NCBI GenBank assembly: GCA_004843345.1
Contig: CP039460.1
Span: 2,031,001 to 2,095,000, forward strand
DNA from: Acetobacteraceae bacterium
Lineage (GTDB): Bacteria; Pseudomonadota; Alphaproteobacteria; Acetobacterales; Acetobacteraceae
Length of the DNA stretch: 64,000 bases
Direction: 5' to 3'
The notes under the pieces: generated by a model
Seen by the model: only the letters and a program-made list of their open reading frames with translations
Told to the model about the DNA's origin: nothing
The model's database searches: none
In this document: piece by piece, positions 1 through 9,214 of the stretch
How positions within the stretch are numbered: position 1 is the first letter of the stretch
How the letters are laid out: each line of letters starts with the position of its first letter
Made by a program: the position numbers and the translations under genes

Positions 1-141
1 TTGATAAAGGCAATTAAACTTTTTAATCTTGAGAAGGGGTTAGTCTGGAAAGATAAAAAATCTCCAAAGATGGAGAAAAATTTAAAACTTTGGATTGCTA
101 ATAGGGGACAACAAGGACGCAGATCACCTGATTGGATATAA
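1..141 (+). CDS. C-terminal end of an unrecognised protein (5' truncated by window)
   Basis: An open frame runs from the first base to a TAA at 139-141, giving 46 residues rich in Lys, Leu and Trp and ending in Asn-Arg-Gly-Gln-Gln-Gly-Arg-Arg-Ser-Pro-Asp-Trp-Ile. The start lies outside the window. I do not recognise the family. The gap to the next gene is only 41 bases, so the two could be co-transcribed. It could be a chance frame, but the basic, ordered C-terminus looks coding. Confidence 0.4.
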   Translation: MIKAIKLFNLEKGLVWKDKKSPKMEKNLKLWIANRGQQGRRSPDWI

Positions 142-182
142 GTTTTGGATAAGAGGGACCTCTTGATTTGGATTATTAAAAT

Positions 183-1613
183 ATGAGCATTACGATACTT
201 CAATCAGTGTGGTGGAGTCTTTTTTTCCTCACATTACTGCGTTTTTGCGCTGTTGTTGGTGTGACTGTTCATGTTTTATTAACGCGCTTGAATTCTTCTG
301 CCGCTGTTGGATGGATTGGCATTTGTTGGTTTAGTCCACTTCTAGGTGCTTGTTTATATTGCTTGTTTGGTATTAACCGCGTTAGACGGCGTGCTATTCG
401 TCTTATGTCAGGGGAACATGCTGAAAGGCATCCATTTCCAGAGTATTTTACGCATAAAGTTGAAGGTCGTTGGGAAGGCCTAGAAAATATGGGAGAAAAA
501 ATAACAGGGCGGCAACTCCTTAAAGGTAATTCCACAAGACTTTATTACGGAGGCAGTGAGACATATCCTCAAATGTTGCAGGGAATTGCTCGTGCAGAAA
601 AATCTGTGTTGATGGCATCTTATATTTTTAGAGGTGATGAAGAAGGAGAATTGTTTGTCTCTGCTCTAGTAGCGGCTCATAAGGCTGGTGTGAAAGTACG
701 TATTCTCATTGATGGGGTGGGGAGTGGTTATTTTAATTCTCGCATCAGAAAATCTTTGAAAAAACATGGTATTCCCTGTGAACGTTTTTTACATTCATTT
801 CTTTTGTGGAAGACACCCTTTGTAAATTTAAGAAATCATAGGAAACTTCTTATCATTGATGGTAAAGAAGCCTTTGTCGGTGGAATAAATATTGGAAGTG
901 AAAATTTAGAAAGCTTTTATTCAAAGAAAAAATGTGTTGCAGATACGCATTTCCACGTTCAAGGGCCTATAGCACGGCAATTGGTGGAGGTTTTTGAACG
1001 TGACTGGGCATTTACAACGAAGGAACACCTTAGAGGTCTTGATTTCTACCCAGAAATCGATTTTAAGGGAGATGTCCCTATGCGCGTTATAACTTCAGGG
1101 CCCGACACTGATCTGGAAAAGCTGGAATATATTTTACTGCAAGCTATTTCTTCTGCTCATAAAAAAATAATGATTATGACACCGTATTTTTTACCAGATA
1201 GTCGTTTAATTACAGCTTTAGGATTGGCTTCTCTTAGGGGAACTAAAGTAGATATTTTCTTTCCTGAAAAAAGTAATCATCGTTTTTTAGATTTTGCCAG
1301 AGATAGTGGGATTTTCCCTTTATTACAAGCAGGTTGTCGAGTATGGCGTGTCCCAGCTCCGTTCAATCATTCTAAATTGATGGTCGTTGATAGTTTATGG
1401 AATTGTATCGGAAGTGCAAATTGGGATTCACGATCTTTACGTTTAAATTTTGAAGTAAATTTAGAAATATACAGCGGTGAGTTAGCTGTTGACCTCGAAA
1501 ATTATATGTATCATTTTGCAGTTCAGCCTTTCACCTTAGAGGATCTGAAAAAGCGTCCAATTCTCTTGCAACTTAGAGACTCTGCTTGTCGTCTTTTGTC
1601 ACCTTATTTATAG
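183..1613 (+). CDS. cls: Cardiolipin synthase (phospholipase D family)
   Basis: This membrane enzyme condenses two phosphatidylglycerol molecules into cardiolipin and glycerol. The 476 residues begin with two hydrophobic segments (about residues 8-30 and 38-60), as in bacterial ClsA-type enzymes. Two PLD catalytic HxKxxxxD motifs follow: HRKLLIID near residue 219, followed by a GGIN segment, and HSKLMVVD near residue 396, followed by GSANWDSR. Length and order match full-length Cls. It converges with the minus-strand hydrolase gene 12 bases downstream. A more general PLD-family transphosphatidylase is the only real alternative. Confidence 0.9.
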   Translation: MSITILQSVWWSLFFLTLLRFCAVVGVTVHVLLTRLNSSAAVGWIGICWFSPLLGACLYCLFGINRVRRRAIRLMSGEHAERHPFPEYFTHKVEGRWEGLENMGEKITGRQLLKGNSTRLYYGGSETYPQMLQGIARAEKSVLMASYIFRGDEEGELFVSALVAAHKAGVKVRILIDGVGSGYFNSRIRKSLKKHGIPCERFLHSFLLWKTPFVNLRNHRKLLIIDGKEAFVGGINIGSENLESFYSKKKCVADTHFHVQGPIARQLVEVFERDWAFTTKEHLRGLDFYPEIDFKGDVPMRVITSGPDTDLEKLEYILLQAISSAHKKIMIMTPYFLPDSRLITALGLASLRGTKVDIFFPEKSNHRFLDFARDSGIFPLLQAGCRVWRVPAPFNHSKLMVVDSLWNCIGSANWDSRSLRLNFEVNLEIYSGELAVDLENYMYHFAVQPFTLEDLKKRPILLQLRDSACRLLSPYL

Positions 1614-1625
1614 CCACTAAATTAA

Positions 1626-2255
1626 TTAATACGATGTTGGTATGAGATCTATCATGATAGGATGGTGGTCAGATCCTAGTTGTGGCAGTCTTCCAGCTTG
1701 GATGCAATTTAGACCTTTGACTAAGCAACGATCTAAGCGCAACGGAAAGTGGTTTAACATTCGATGAGTCGGAATTTGTGGGCCTACTTCCTTAAAGCCT
1801 TTGAGTAGAACGGGGCCAATTAAATTAAAATCACCAATAATCATACAAGGGCTTTCTATTTGAGGAGATATTACTCGTAATTGTCGGCGGTTTAAAAGCT
1901 GTCCATGTGAAAGATGAACATTTGCGATTGAAAATGGGCCAAAGTTAGTTTTGATTTTTAAAATAAGTGCTGTTCTTTCCACAATTATGCCAGAAGGTAG
2001 AATACATGAGACAGGAGGAGAAAGTGTTTCATATCTGCTCCAACATGCAAGGCCGTGTTCGCGTCCTGGCAGTGCCGTGCGTGTAAAAAACCCGCCTAGT
2101 TTTTTGTGAATTTCTTCGATGTTGATGCGAGCTTCTTGAAATGTGATAATATCAGGGTGTATTCGTTCAATAATGTTGTAAATATCTTCAACAGATGCTC
2201 CTTTCTTGTGTAGAAGATTCCAGCTAAGAACACGAATTTTTGGCAAAATAGTCAT
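1626..2255 (-). CDS. Endonuclease/exonuclease/phosphatase (EEP) family hydrolase
   Basis: A 209-residue protein with the EEP (DNase I-like) fold signature. It has an N-terminal SWNLLHKKG with the metal-site Asn, then ITFQEARIN with the catalytic Glu, NVHLSHG, IIGDFNLIG (Asp and Asn), and a C-terminal GSDHHPIMIDL with the catalytic His. No signal peptide is visible, so it is probably cytoplasmic. Substrates in this fold range from DNA to phospholipids and cannot be told from sequence. It lies 12 bases downstream of comM on the same strand, so co-transcription is likely. Confidence 0.8.
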   Translation of the reverse strand: MTILPKIRVLSWNLLHKKGASVEDIYNIIERIHPDIITFQEARINIEEIHKKLGGFFTRTALPGREHGLACWSRYETLSPPVSCILPSGIIVERTALILKIKTNFGPFSIANVHLSHGQLLNRRQLRVISPQIESPCMIIGDFNLIGPVLLKGFKEVGPQIPTHRMLNHFPLRLDRCLVKGLNCIQAGRLPQLGSDHHPIMIDLIPTSY

Positions 2256-2267
2256 TTTCTTGGCTAT

Positions 2268-3782
2268 TTAAAGGAGTCGATAATTAAGAGCTTCTGCGAC
2301 ATCTTCGATGGCGATACGTTCTGAATGATTTAAATCTGCGATTGTTCTAGAAACTCTAAGAAGTCTTGTTATCCCCCTTGCAGAAAGTCCCATTTTTGAA
2401 GCAGCTTTTTCAGTGAAGTGTTGAGCATTTTCATCGAGAAAAAGTTTTTCAAGAGGGGCGTATGCATTAACGCAACCTTGCCTTTGATATTGCCTTTCTC
2501 TTGCTTCTTGCACTCTAATACGTATATTTTCGGAAGATTCTCCAAAAGGTGTTTGTGTAATATCTTTTGGAGACAAAGGGCGCAATCCTACACGCATGTC
2601 TATGCGATCAAGTAAAGGTCCTGAAATTTTAGAAATATAGCTTTCTGCACAACGAGGTGCATTGGCGCATTCTTTTCCTGCCAGACCTAAATTGCCACAA
2701 CGGCACGGATTCATAGCAGCAATAAATTGGAAACGTGCTGGAAAAGTAAGATGTCCTGTCGCTCTCGCAACCGTTATTTTCCCCTCTTCTAAAGGCTGCC
2801 TGAGAGATTCTAATGCTGAACGAGAAAATTCAGGGAGTTCATCTAAAAACAGAATACCGTTATGGGCTAGACTTATTTCTCCAGGAAGGATTTTGGCGCC
2901 TCCTCCAGTTAAAGCAACGCCTGAAGCTGTATGGTGAGGAGCTCGAAAAGGAGGTAATGAAACGAGATGTCCAGCTTCTAGCGTTCCAGCAATACTATGA
3001 ACGCGACTAGCTTCTAAAATTTCTTCTTTTTTAAGAGGTGGTAGCAGGCTAGGAAGGCGAGCGGCAAGCATTGATTTTCCAGCACCTGGTGGACCAGACA
3101 TTAACAGAGAATGCCTCCCTGCAGCGGCAATCTCGAGGACACGCCTTCCTAAAGGCTGCCCTCGAACATCTTTCATATCAAGATTGTTTTTATGTATTTG
3201 CGGTTTAGGATCGCCTATCGGTGGTAGAATTTGCCGCCCATGAAAGTGGTTTACTAGGCTAAGCAAGCTAGGAGCTGCAAGAACTTGCATTTCTGAATGT
3301 CCCCATCTCGCATCAGAGCCCTGTTGTTGAGGACAAATCAAAGAGAAGTCTTGAGCAGCTGCTTCCAGAGCAGCGCAAAGAATTCCACGAACATTCTTTA
3401 TTTCACCAGTTAGAGATAGCTCACCAATCGCTGCAGTGTTGTGAATGAGATCAATAGGAATAACCCCCATAGCGGCTAAAAGAGCTAACGCAATGGGAAG
3501 ATCTAGGTGAGCCCCCTCTTTAGGTAAATTACTAGGAGCTAAATTAACCAAAATTCTTTTTGTCGGAAGCGCTAAATTCATAGAATTTAGGGCGCCACGT
3601 ACACGTTCTTTTGCTTCAGCAACAGCACGGTTAGCCATGCCAACAATGATAAAAGCAGGAAGGCCTTTTGTAAGTTGAACCTCTACTGTCACGGGGATCG
3701 CATCAATACCTTGAAAAGTAAAGCTGTGAATAAGTGCAATCGTAGAGGATGTGGATGAAGTTTCCATGATATTAAAGGGCAT
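2268..3782 (-). CDS. comM: YifB/ComM-family Mg-chelatase-like AAA+ ATPase
   Basis: 504 residues with the family layout: an N-terminal Lon-protease-like fold (about 20-180), then an Mg-chelatase-type AAA+ core with Walker A GPPGAGKSM (about 230) and Walker B ILFLDELPEF (about 310), and a Cys-rich CRCGN insertion (about 360) before the C-terminal lid. ComM homologues are helicases that extend heteroduplex during natural transformation. Whether this host is transformable is unknown. An internal Met six residues in (METSS) is a possible alternative start. The EEP gene follows directly. Confidence 0.88.
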   Translation of the reverse strand: MPFNIMETSSTSSTIALIHSFTFQGIDAIPVTVEVQLTKGLPAFIIVGMANRAVAEAKERVRGALNSMNLALPTKRILVNLAPSNLPKEGAHLDLPIALALLAAMGVIPIDLIHNTAAIGELSLTGEIKNVRGILCAALEAAAQDFSLICPQQQGSDARWGHSEMQVLAAPSLLSLVNHFHGRQILPPIGDPKPQIHKNNLDMKDVRGQPLGRRVLEIAAAGRHSLLMSGPPGAGKSMLAARLPSLLPPLKKEEILEASRVHSIAGTLEAGHLVSLPPFRAPHHTASGVALTGGGAKILPGEISLAHNGILFLDELPEFSRSALESLRQPLEEGKITVARATGHLTFPARFQFIAAMNPCRCGNLGLAGKECANAPRCAESYISKISGPLLDRIDMRVGLRPLSPKDITQTPFGESSENIRIRVQEARERQYQRQGCVNAYAPLEKLFLDENAQHFTEKAASKMGLSARGITRLLRVSRTIADLNHSERIAIEDVAEALNYRLL

Positions 3783-3887
3783 ACTTACTTTTTAGTTATT
3801 ACACAAAGGGAAAATGATTATATTTTTTAAATTATTTGATAATAATGTGTTATCTTGAAAATTTTAATAAAGCAGGAGGCATGAGCA

Positions 3888-4628
3888 ATGCTGCCCGTTG
3901 TCTGTATTCCAGCAAGAATGAACTCTTCACGGCTTCCCAAAAAAATGCTCGCAGACATTGGTGGAAAACCTATGATAGTTCACCTTGTAGAAAATATAGC
4001 AAAAGATTCCGTTTATCCTATTTTTGTTGCAACGGATCATCTTGATATCTTAGCAGTTCTTTCGGGAATTCAAAATATTTCTACTGTGATGACAAAAGAT
4101 ACATATGAAAGTGGATCGGACAGAATTTGTGCTCTTCTCCAAGAGGTTGACCCACAGAAAAAATTTGACGTAATCATAAATCTGCAAGGTGATATGCCGT
4201 TTGTTTCTTCTTCTTTGATTTTAGAGGTTTTAAAATCTTTAGAAGAGAAGGATACGGATTTAGGAACTTTAGTCGCTCCTTTATCAGTGGATTTTGTTCA
4301 TGAAAAATCGAGGGTAAAGGTTGCTTGTGGATTTAGAGACAATCAAAAAAATACAAGAGCGCTTTATTTTTCAAGAAATGTTATTCCACATGGTCAGGAA
4401 TTTTGGGAACACATTGGAATCTATGCTTGGAGAAGAAATTCTTTAGAGCGTTTCGTAAAGGAACAGCCAACAGTTTTAGAAAAACAGGAGCGCTTAGAGC
4501 AACTTCGAGCTTTGGAATCCGGAATGAAGGTTGTTTGCAGAAGAATTAAAGAGGCTCCGATAGCCGTGGATGTTGCACAGGATTTAGAAAGAGCGCGTTT
4601 AATTTTTGCTCAAAAAAAAGATACATAA
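3888..4628 (+). CDS. kdsB: 3-deoxy-manno-octulosonate cytidylyltransferase (CMP-Kdo synthetase)
   Basis: KdsB activates Kdo with CTP to CMP-Kdo for lipopolysaccharide inner-core assembly in the cytoplasm. The 246 residues show the nucleotidyltransferase start IPARMNSSRLPKKMLADIGG, then INLQGDMPF (metal-binding Asp) and the late HIGIYAWRR segment, all typical of KdsB. The start at 3888 has a GGAGG box about 10 bases upstream. A competing ATG at 3881 is in another frame. The gene leads a same-strand series with dapA and smpB, with dapA 13 bases downstream. Confidence 0.92.
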   Translation: MLPVVCIPARMNSSRLPKKMLADIGGKPMIVHLVENIAKDSVYPIFVATDHLDILAVLSGIQNISTVMTKDTYESGSDRICALLQEVDPQKKFDVIINLQGDMPFVSSSLILEVLKSLEEKDTDLGTLVAPLSVDFVHEKSRVKVACGFRDNQKNTRALYFSRNVIPHGQEFWEHIGIYAWRRNSLERFVKEQPTVLEKQERLEQLRALESGMKVVCRRIKEAPIAVDVAQDLERARLIFAQKKDT

Positions 4629-4641
4629 TAAAGGAAAAGTT

Positions 4642-5517
4642 ATGAAAGATTTTCGAGGTTATATAACGGCATTAGTGACACCATTTTTAGAAAATGGAAA
4701 GCTGGATATAAAGTCTTTTCAAAAATTGGTTCAATTACAGAAAAATGCAGGAATTCATGGCCTCTTAATCGCAGGGACAACAGGAGAAAGTCCATCTTTA
4801 TCATTGGAAGAGCGTCAGATTTTAATAAAAGAGACACTTTCTATTACCCAAAGCAAAATCCCATTACTGGTGGGAATTGGATCCAACAATACAGATTATG
4901 CGATTTCCTTGGCAAAACATGCTGAGCAAAATGGTGCGGATGGCTTACTGGCTGTAACGCCTTATTACAATCGTCCAAGTCAGAAAGGATTATATGCTCA
5001 TTTTATTCAAGTTGCAGATGCAACTTCACTCCCTGTCTGGTTATATGATGTTCCAGAAAGAACAGGAGTAAGATTGTCGATTGAAACGATTGAGCGACTA
5101 TCTAAACATCCTAATATTGTTGGGATTAAGGATGCAACGGGCGATTTGGAGCAACCAATAGCGATAGCTAATTTGATAAAGGGATTTTCTCAGTTAGGTG
5201 GAGAGGATGCCTTAGCGCTTCCATATTTTATGGCGGGTGGTGATGGCTGTATCAGTGTTTCTGCAAATGTTGCTCCTAGACTATGTGTTAGCATGTATGA
5301 AGCATGGCAGAATAGAGACATTGAGGAGGCTCAACAACTACAAAGGACACTTTTCCCCCTTCATAAAGCCATGTTTATGGAAAGTAGTCCCTCTCCTGTA
5401 AAGTCGGCCTTAGCTGATTTAGGAGTAATAAAAGAGTATTTGCGCCTTCCTTTAGTTGCTGTAGAAGCCTCTTCTAAGAAAGTTATACGTAATATTTTAA
5501 AAGACTTAGAGCTGTAG
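4642..5517 (+). CDS. dapA: 4-hydroxy-tetrahydrodipicolinate synthase
   Basis: DapA condenses pyruvate with aspartate semialdehyde, the first committed step toward lysine and diaminopimelate. I chose the ATG at 4642, which follows an AAGGAAAAG box and gives MKDFRGYITALVTPF. A longer frame from 4606 overlaps kdsB and adds only basic residues. Of 291 residues, GTTGESPSL binds substrate, YYNRPSQKG (about 108) and YDVPERTGV (about 134) carry the catalytic tyrosines, and GIKDATGD supplies the Schiff-base lysine near 161. It lies between kdsB and smpB. Confidence 0.95.
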   Translation: MKDFRGYITALVTPFLENGKLDIKSFQKLVQLQKNAGIHGLLIAGTTGESPSLSLEERQILIKETLSITQSKIPLLVGIGSNNTDYAISLAKHAEQNGADGLLAVTPYYNRPSQKGLYAHFIQVADATSLPVWLYDVPERTGVRLSIETIERLSKHPNIVGIKDATGDLEQPIAIANLIKGFSQLGGEDALALPYFMAGGDGCISVSANVAPRLCVSMYEAWQNRDIEEAQQLQRTLFPLHKAMFMESSPSPVKSALADLGVIKEYLRLPLVAVEASSKKVIRNILKDLEL

Positions 5518-5526
5518 GAGTTTTTT

Positions 5527-6024
5527 ATGGGTAAAAAACAGATAAAAAAGAATTCTTTGATTACAACAGGTATCGCAGCTCAAAATCGTAAGGCTCGCCA
5601 TGATTACGATATTGGTGAAAAATTTGAGGCAGGTTTAGTCTTAAAGGGACCCGAAGTTAAGAGTTTACGTTTAGGACGGGCAACCATTGCAGATGCTTAT
5701 GCAATGGAAAGGGAGGGGGAACTGTGGCTATTAAATTCGTATATTCCTCCTTATCAGGGAGGAGTATTGTCTTATTTTGACTCGAAAGCTCCTCGAAAGC
5801 TTTTATTGCATAAAAAGCAACTTAGGCAGTTATTTGGCGAAATAAGTAAGGCGGGTGCTTCTCTTATTCCTTTAGATTTTCATTTTAATGAGAAGGGTAG
5901 AGCAAAAGTCACTTTAGGTGTCGCAAAAGGCCGTAAGAAAGTAGATAAACGTCATGCGTTAGCTGAAAGAGATTGGAAAAGAGATAAGGCTAGATTATTG
6001 AGAAACTCTGCTAAAGAGTTTTAA
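5527..6024 (+). CDS. smpB: SsrA-binding protein SmpB
   Basis: SmpB binds tmRNA and delivers it to stalled ribosomes for trans-translation. The 165 residues show the canonical order: NRKARHDYDIGEKFEAG, LKGPEVKSLR, a DAYA segment, HNP-like positions, then a basic C-terminal tail with KKVDKRHALAERDWKRDKAR. The tail normally mimics mRNA in the decoding centre. It lies nine bases after dapA and is followed by a strong hairpin terminator. No tmRNA gene is visible in this window. Confidence 0.95.
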   Translation: MGKKQIKKNSLITTGIAAQNRKARHDYDIGEKFEAGLVLKGPEVKSLRLGRATIADAYAMEREGELWLLNSYIPPYQGGVLSYFDSKAPRKLLLHKKQLRQLFGEISKAGASLIPLDFHFNEKGRAKVTLGVAKGRKKVDKRHALAERDWKRDKARLLRNSAKEF

Positions 6025-6052
6025 AAAAGGAGGCATTATGCCTCCTTTTTTA
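6023..6052 (+). terminator. Rho-independent terminator after smpB
   Basis: The hairpin GGAGGCATTATGCCTCC is flanked by A and T runs on the two sides. It directly follows the smpB stop and, being symmetrical, can also serve the convergent cold-shock gene. Confidence 0.9.
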
Positions 6053-6072
6053 ATCGTTATTTATAGCTAGAA

Positions 6073-6759
6073 TTAATTAGCTTCAACGGTGACAGCTTCG
6101 GGACCTTTTCCTCCTTGGATAACTTTCATCGTCACAATTTGCCCTTCGTGAAGTTCTTGTAATCCAGTCTTTCCAAGTGCTGAAACGTGTACGAAGACAT
6201 CTTTTCCACCATCTTCAGGAGCAATGAAACCAAATCCTTTTGTGGAATTATACCATTTAACTTCCCCACGTTTGCTTTCAGCTGTAGAGAGGTCTGGGGT
6301 GAAACGAGGAGCACGAGGTGCAGCGTTACCATTTCCCATAGGGCGGGTGGATTTCATACCAGATGCTTCAGCCGTCGCAGTGCTGGCATCTAAAGAAGTG
6401 ATTTGTGAAATTTGGCGTCCTTTTGGGCCTTGGCCAATTCTAACGCGTAGAGTAGTTCCAGGTTCAGGAGCTTGGTGACCTGCTTCATTTAAAGTATTGA
6501 TGTGTAAGAAAGCATCTCCGCTTCCATCGTCAAGCCCAACAAAGCCAAAGCCACGTTCACCGTTAAACCATTTTACAGTACCATTAATCTCAGGACCTGA
6601 TGGTGCAGCACTGCTGCGGGGAGAAGGGGAAAAGCCTCCAGAGCTACGGCCACCGAAGTTGCCTGAGTTATCGTAAAAATGTCCAGCATCAGAAAAATCT
6701 GGATCGAATCCTCCACGGCGAGGAGAAAAATTATTACGGTCGTTTCTGTTATTATTCAA
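6073..6759 (-). CDS. Protein with two cold-shock domains
   Basis: 228 residues: a disordered N-terminus rich in Asn, Arg, Gly and Ser (1-57), a first cold-shock domain (about 58-125, with [13 protein letters not shown] and DAFLH), a charged linker, and a second cold-shock domain (about 163-228, with [13 protein letters not shown] and DVFVH). Both domains keep the RNP1/RNP2 aromatic motifs that bind single-stranded RNA or DNA. Double cold-shock proteins are a known alphaproteobacterial type involved in cold or stationary-phase RNA chaperoning. The 273-base upstream gap could hold a long leader, as is common for csp genes, but I could not identify its promoter. Confidence 0.88.
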   Translation of the reverse strand: MNNNRNDRNNFSPRRGGFDPDFSDAGHFYDNSGNFGGRSSGGFSPSPRSSAAPSGPEINGTVKWFNGERGFGFVGLDDGSGDAFLHINTLNEAGHQAPEPGTTLRVRIGQGPKGRQISQITSLDASTATAEASGMKSTRPMGNGNAAPRAPRFTPDLSTAESKRGEVKWYNSTKGFGFIAPEDGGKDVFVHVSALGKTGLQELHEGQIVTMKVIQGGKGPEAVTVEAN

Positions 6760-7032
6760 CGCACTAGTTCCACAATATTCGGACTTTAATTTCTAAGGTC
6801 ATCAATTTACTAACTTGAAAATCTTTGACCATTTGGCCGGAAGATTAAAGAAATATAAAAATTCTATCTAGCCGACACCTTATAAGGGCATAAAGAGTGA
6901 AGCACAACTATTCTGTCTCTGCAATGAGATTACGTCGGTGAAGAATAGATTGGCTTGTATTTGCACAAAGAGTGTCTTAAAAGGCTCACATTGTTTAAAG
7001 ACAAGATTAAAAAATACAATTTATTTAAAACG

Positions 7033-9135
7033 TCAACCAGAAATGAGAATAGTTTCAGGGGCAGTTTTTTCAAATAAATACATAAGTCCTCTAATAGCAT
7101 CACCTCTTAAAGATATAAGTTTTGGGTCTTTTTGGAGAACCAGAGCGGCCTCTTGTGAAGATTGTGTAATGAGAAGGTCTGAGGGAGAATTTTGGCAGAG
7201 GCGAAAAATTGGGATTCCAGATTGTCGGGTTCCTGTAATTTCACCTCCACCGCGTTGTTTATAATCTTCTTCTGCAATTTTAAAACCATCAAGACTGCTA
7301 CGTAATAATGAAAGTCGCTGGAGTCCATTACTTCCCTCTGTTTCTTGGTAAAGCAAGAGACAGTAAGAGTCTTCTTTGCCTCGTCCAATTCTTCCGCGAA
7401 GTTGGTGCAGCTGTGAAAGTCCAAAACGTTGAGCATCCTCGATAACCATAATAGAAGCTTCAGGGATGTCTACGCCGACTTCTATCAGCGTTGTTGAAAC
7501 TAAAACTTTAATCTTTCCATTTCTAAACGCTGTTAAAGATTTTTCTTGCTCTTCTTTTGACTGTTGTCCATGGACGATGCCAACTGTTTCTATTCCTAAA
7601 AAAGATTTAAGATCTTCATAACGCTCTTCTGCTGCTGAGATATGCTTGCTCTCTTTTACAGCAGGACATACCCAGTAAATTCGTTTATCTGCATCTAAAG
7701 CACGTTTTAGGGAATGTTTAATTTCAGTGAGGCTATGATCGGTATGATGAAGGGTTGTTTTTATGATCCCTCTCCCCGAAGGTTTGGTAAAAAGGCGACT
7801 GACGCCCATCTGTCCCCAGCGTGTTAGCTGTACACTGCGGGGAATGGGGGTTGCACTCATTAAAAGAAGGTTGGAACCTGGGCTTTTGTTACTAAAGGAT
7901 ATTCTCTGATCGACACCAAAACGATGCTGTTCATCTATTACGGCTAATCCGAGATCTTGAAACAGAACTTCTTTTTGAAAAAGGGCATGCGTTCCAACAA
8001 TGAAACGTGCTTTCCCACTTTTGATATCAGCAAGAGCTTCTTTTCGATTTTCTGAAGTTAGTTTTCCCGTGATGAGTGTTGGTTTAATAGGAGATATTTT
8101 TAGGGCAGATTGAAAATGTTGTTGGGCTAAAATTTCAGTTGGCGCCATAATTGCAGCCTGTTTTCCTGCCTCTATTGCCGTGAGCATTGCAGAAAAAGCA
8201 ACGAAGGTTTTTCCGCTCCCGACATCTCCTTGGAGCAAGTGTTGCATGGGGTAAGGAGCTGCCAATTCTTTATTAATTTCAGAAATAGCAGTTGTTTGAT
8301 CTGCGGTAGGGGTATGTTTAAAATTTTTTAATAATTTTTGTTGAAGCAATCCGTTGCCACGAAGAGATTTTCCTTTTCTGCGATAAGCATAGAATTGTGC
8401 CAAAAAAACGCACATTTGATGCGCAAAAATTTCATCGGCTTCGAGGCGTTCTCTTGCTCGTTGAAAGGCAGTCTCCCTTTCTTTGTTATGCAGGTGTTCG
8501 ACTGGAATATGCAGCGTACGGAGCGCTTCGTAAAAAGTGGGATAGCCTTTTTTTTTAATGAGAGATTTATCGTGCCATTCTGGAATTTCTTTTGCGAAAT
8601 TAAGAGCTTCTTTTAAAGCTTTAGAAATGCTTTTGCTTGTTAGGTTGGATGTAGAGGCCCAAGTTGCTTCAACCCATGGAAAATGCAATTTGTTGGAGGC
8701 AAGTACAAGATGGTCTAAGGGGGAGATTGTAACTGTATTTTTGAAAAAATGAACTTTTCCAGAAAGTATAACTTCATTTCCACTTTGCAACAGGGAATAA
8801 TAGTATTTCCCAAAAACAGAAATATTTATTTTTCCAGTATTATCTAGAAAATTGAAACGTGTTGGAGAACGTGACCTTCCATAGGGACGTCTTACAGACA
8901 AGATCTTACCTTCTAATGTGACGAGAGTCCCTTCAGCCAAGGATGAGAGGTCTCTAATTTTGAAGAGCTGATCTCTTTGTGTAATTTTTGTAGGGAGAGA
9001 AAGGAGAAGATCTATAATTTTTTCTCCGCCTGCGGCTTTTTCGAGAAGTTTTGCCTCTTTAGGTGTAATTGTTTTTAAAGTTTCTATTTTATTTAAGAGA
9101 GGAAAAAAGCTCTTTGGAGGTTGTGCAATAGGCAT
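7033..9135 (-). CDS. recG: ATP-dependent DNA helicase RecG
   Basis: RecG remodels stalled replication forks and branch-migrates Holliday junctions. The 700 residues show an N-terminal wedge/OB domain, helicase motif I GDVGSGKTF (about 304), motif II DEQHRFGV (about 400), motif III LLMSATPIPRS, and motif VI QLRGRIGRG. Length matches the family. It is divergent from mfd across a 79-base gap, which must hold both promoters. Confidence 0.95.
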   Translation of the reverse strand: MPIAQPPKSFFPLLNKIETLKTITPKEAKLLEKAAGGEKIIDLLLSLPTKITQRDQLFKIRDLSSLAEGTLVTLEGKILSVRRPYGRSRSPTRFNFLDNTGKINISVFGKYYYSLLQSGNEVILSGKVHFFKNTVTISPLDHLVLASNKLHFPWVEATWASTSNLTSKSISKALKEALNFAKEIPEWHDKSLIKKKGYPTFYEALRTLHIPVEHLHNKERETAFQRARERLEADEIFAHQMCVFLAQFYAYRRKGKSLRGNGLLQQKLLKNFKHTPTADQTTAISEINKELAAPYPMQHLLQGDVGSGKTFVAFSAMLTAIEAGKQAAIMAPTEILAQQHFQSALKISPIKPTLITGKLTSENRKEALADIKSGKARFIVGTHALFQKEVLFQDLGLAVIDEQHRFGVDQRISFSNKSPGSNLLLMSATPIPRSVQLTRWGQMGVSRLFTKPSGRGIIKTTLHHTDHSLTEIKHSLKRALDADKRIYWVCPAVKESKHISAAEERYEDLKSFLGIETVGIVHGQQSKEEQEKSLTAFRNGKIKVLVSTTLIEVGVDIPEASIMVIEDAQRFGLSQLHQLRGRIGRGKEDSYCLLLYQETEGSNGLQRLSLLRSSLDGFKIAEEDYKQRGGGEITGTRQSGIPIFRLCQNSPSDLLITQSSQEAALVLQKDPKLISLRGDAIRGLMYLFEKTAPETILISG

Positions 9136-9214
9136 TGTTCTTCTCTTTATTTTTTGGAATACATGATAATGATGTCACAAAAAAATATTTAAGGCAGAAT
9201 TTTTTAGAAGTCTA

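Noticed and set aside
3836-4045. Frame from 3836 overlapping kdsB
   Set aside because: Different frame from kdsB and without protein signature; kdsB start at 3888 has the ribosome binding site.
7107-7436. 109-codon frame inside recG on the same strand
   Set aside because: It is an alternate frame of the intact recG gene.
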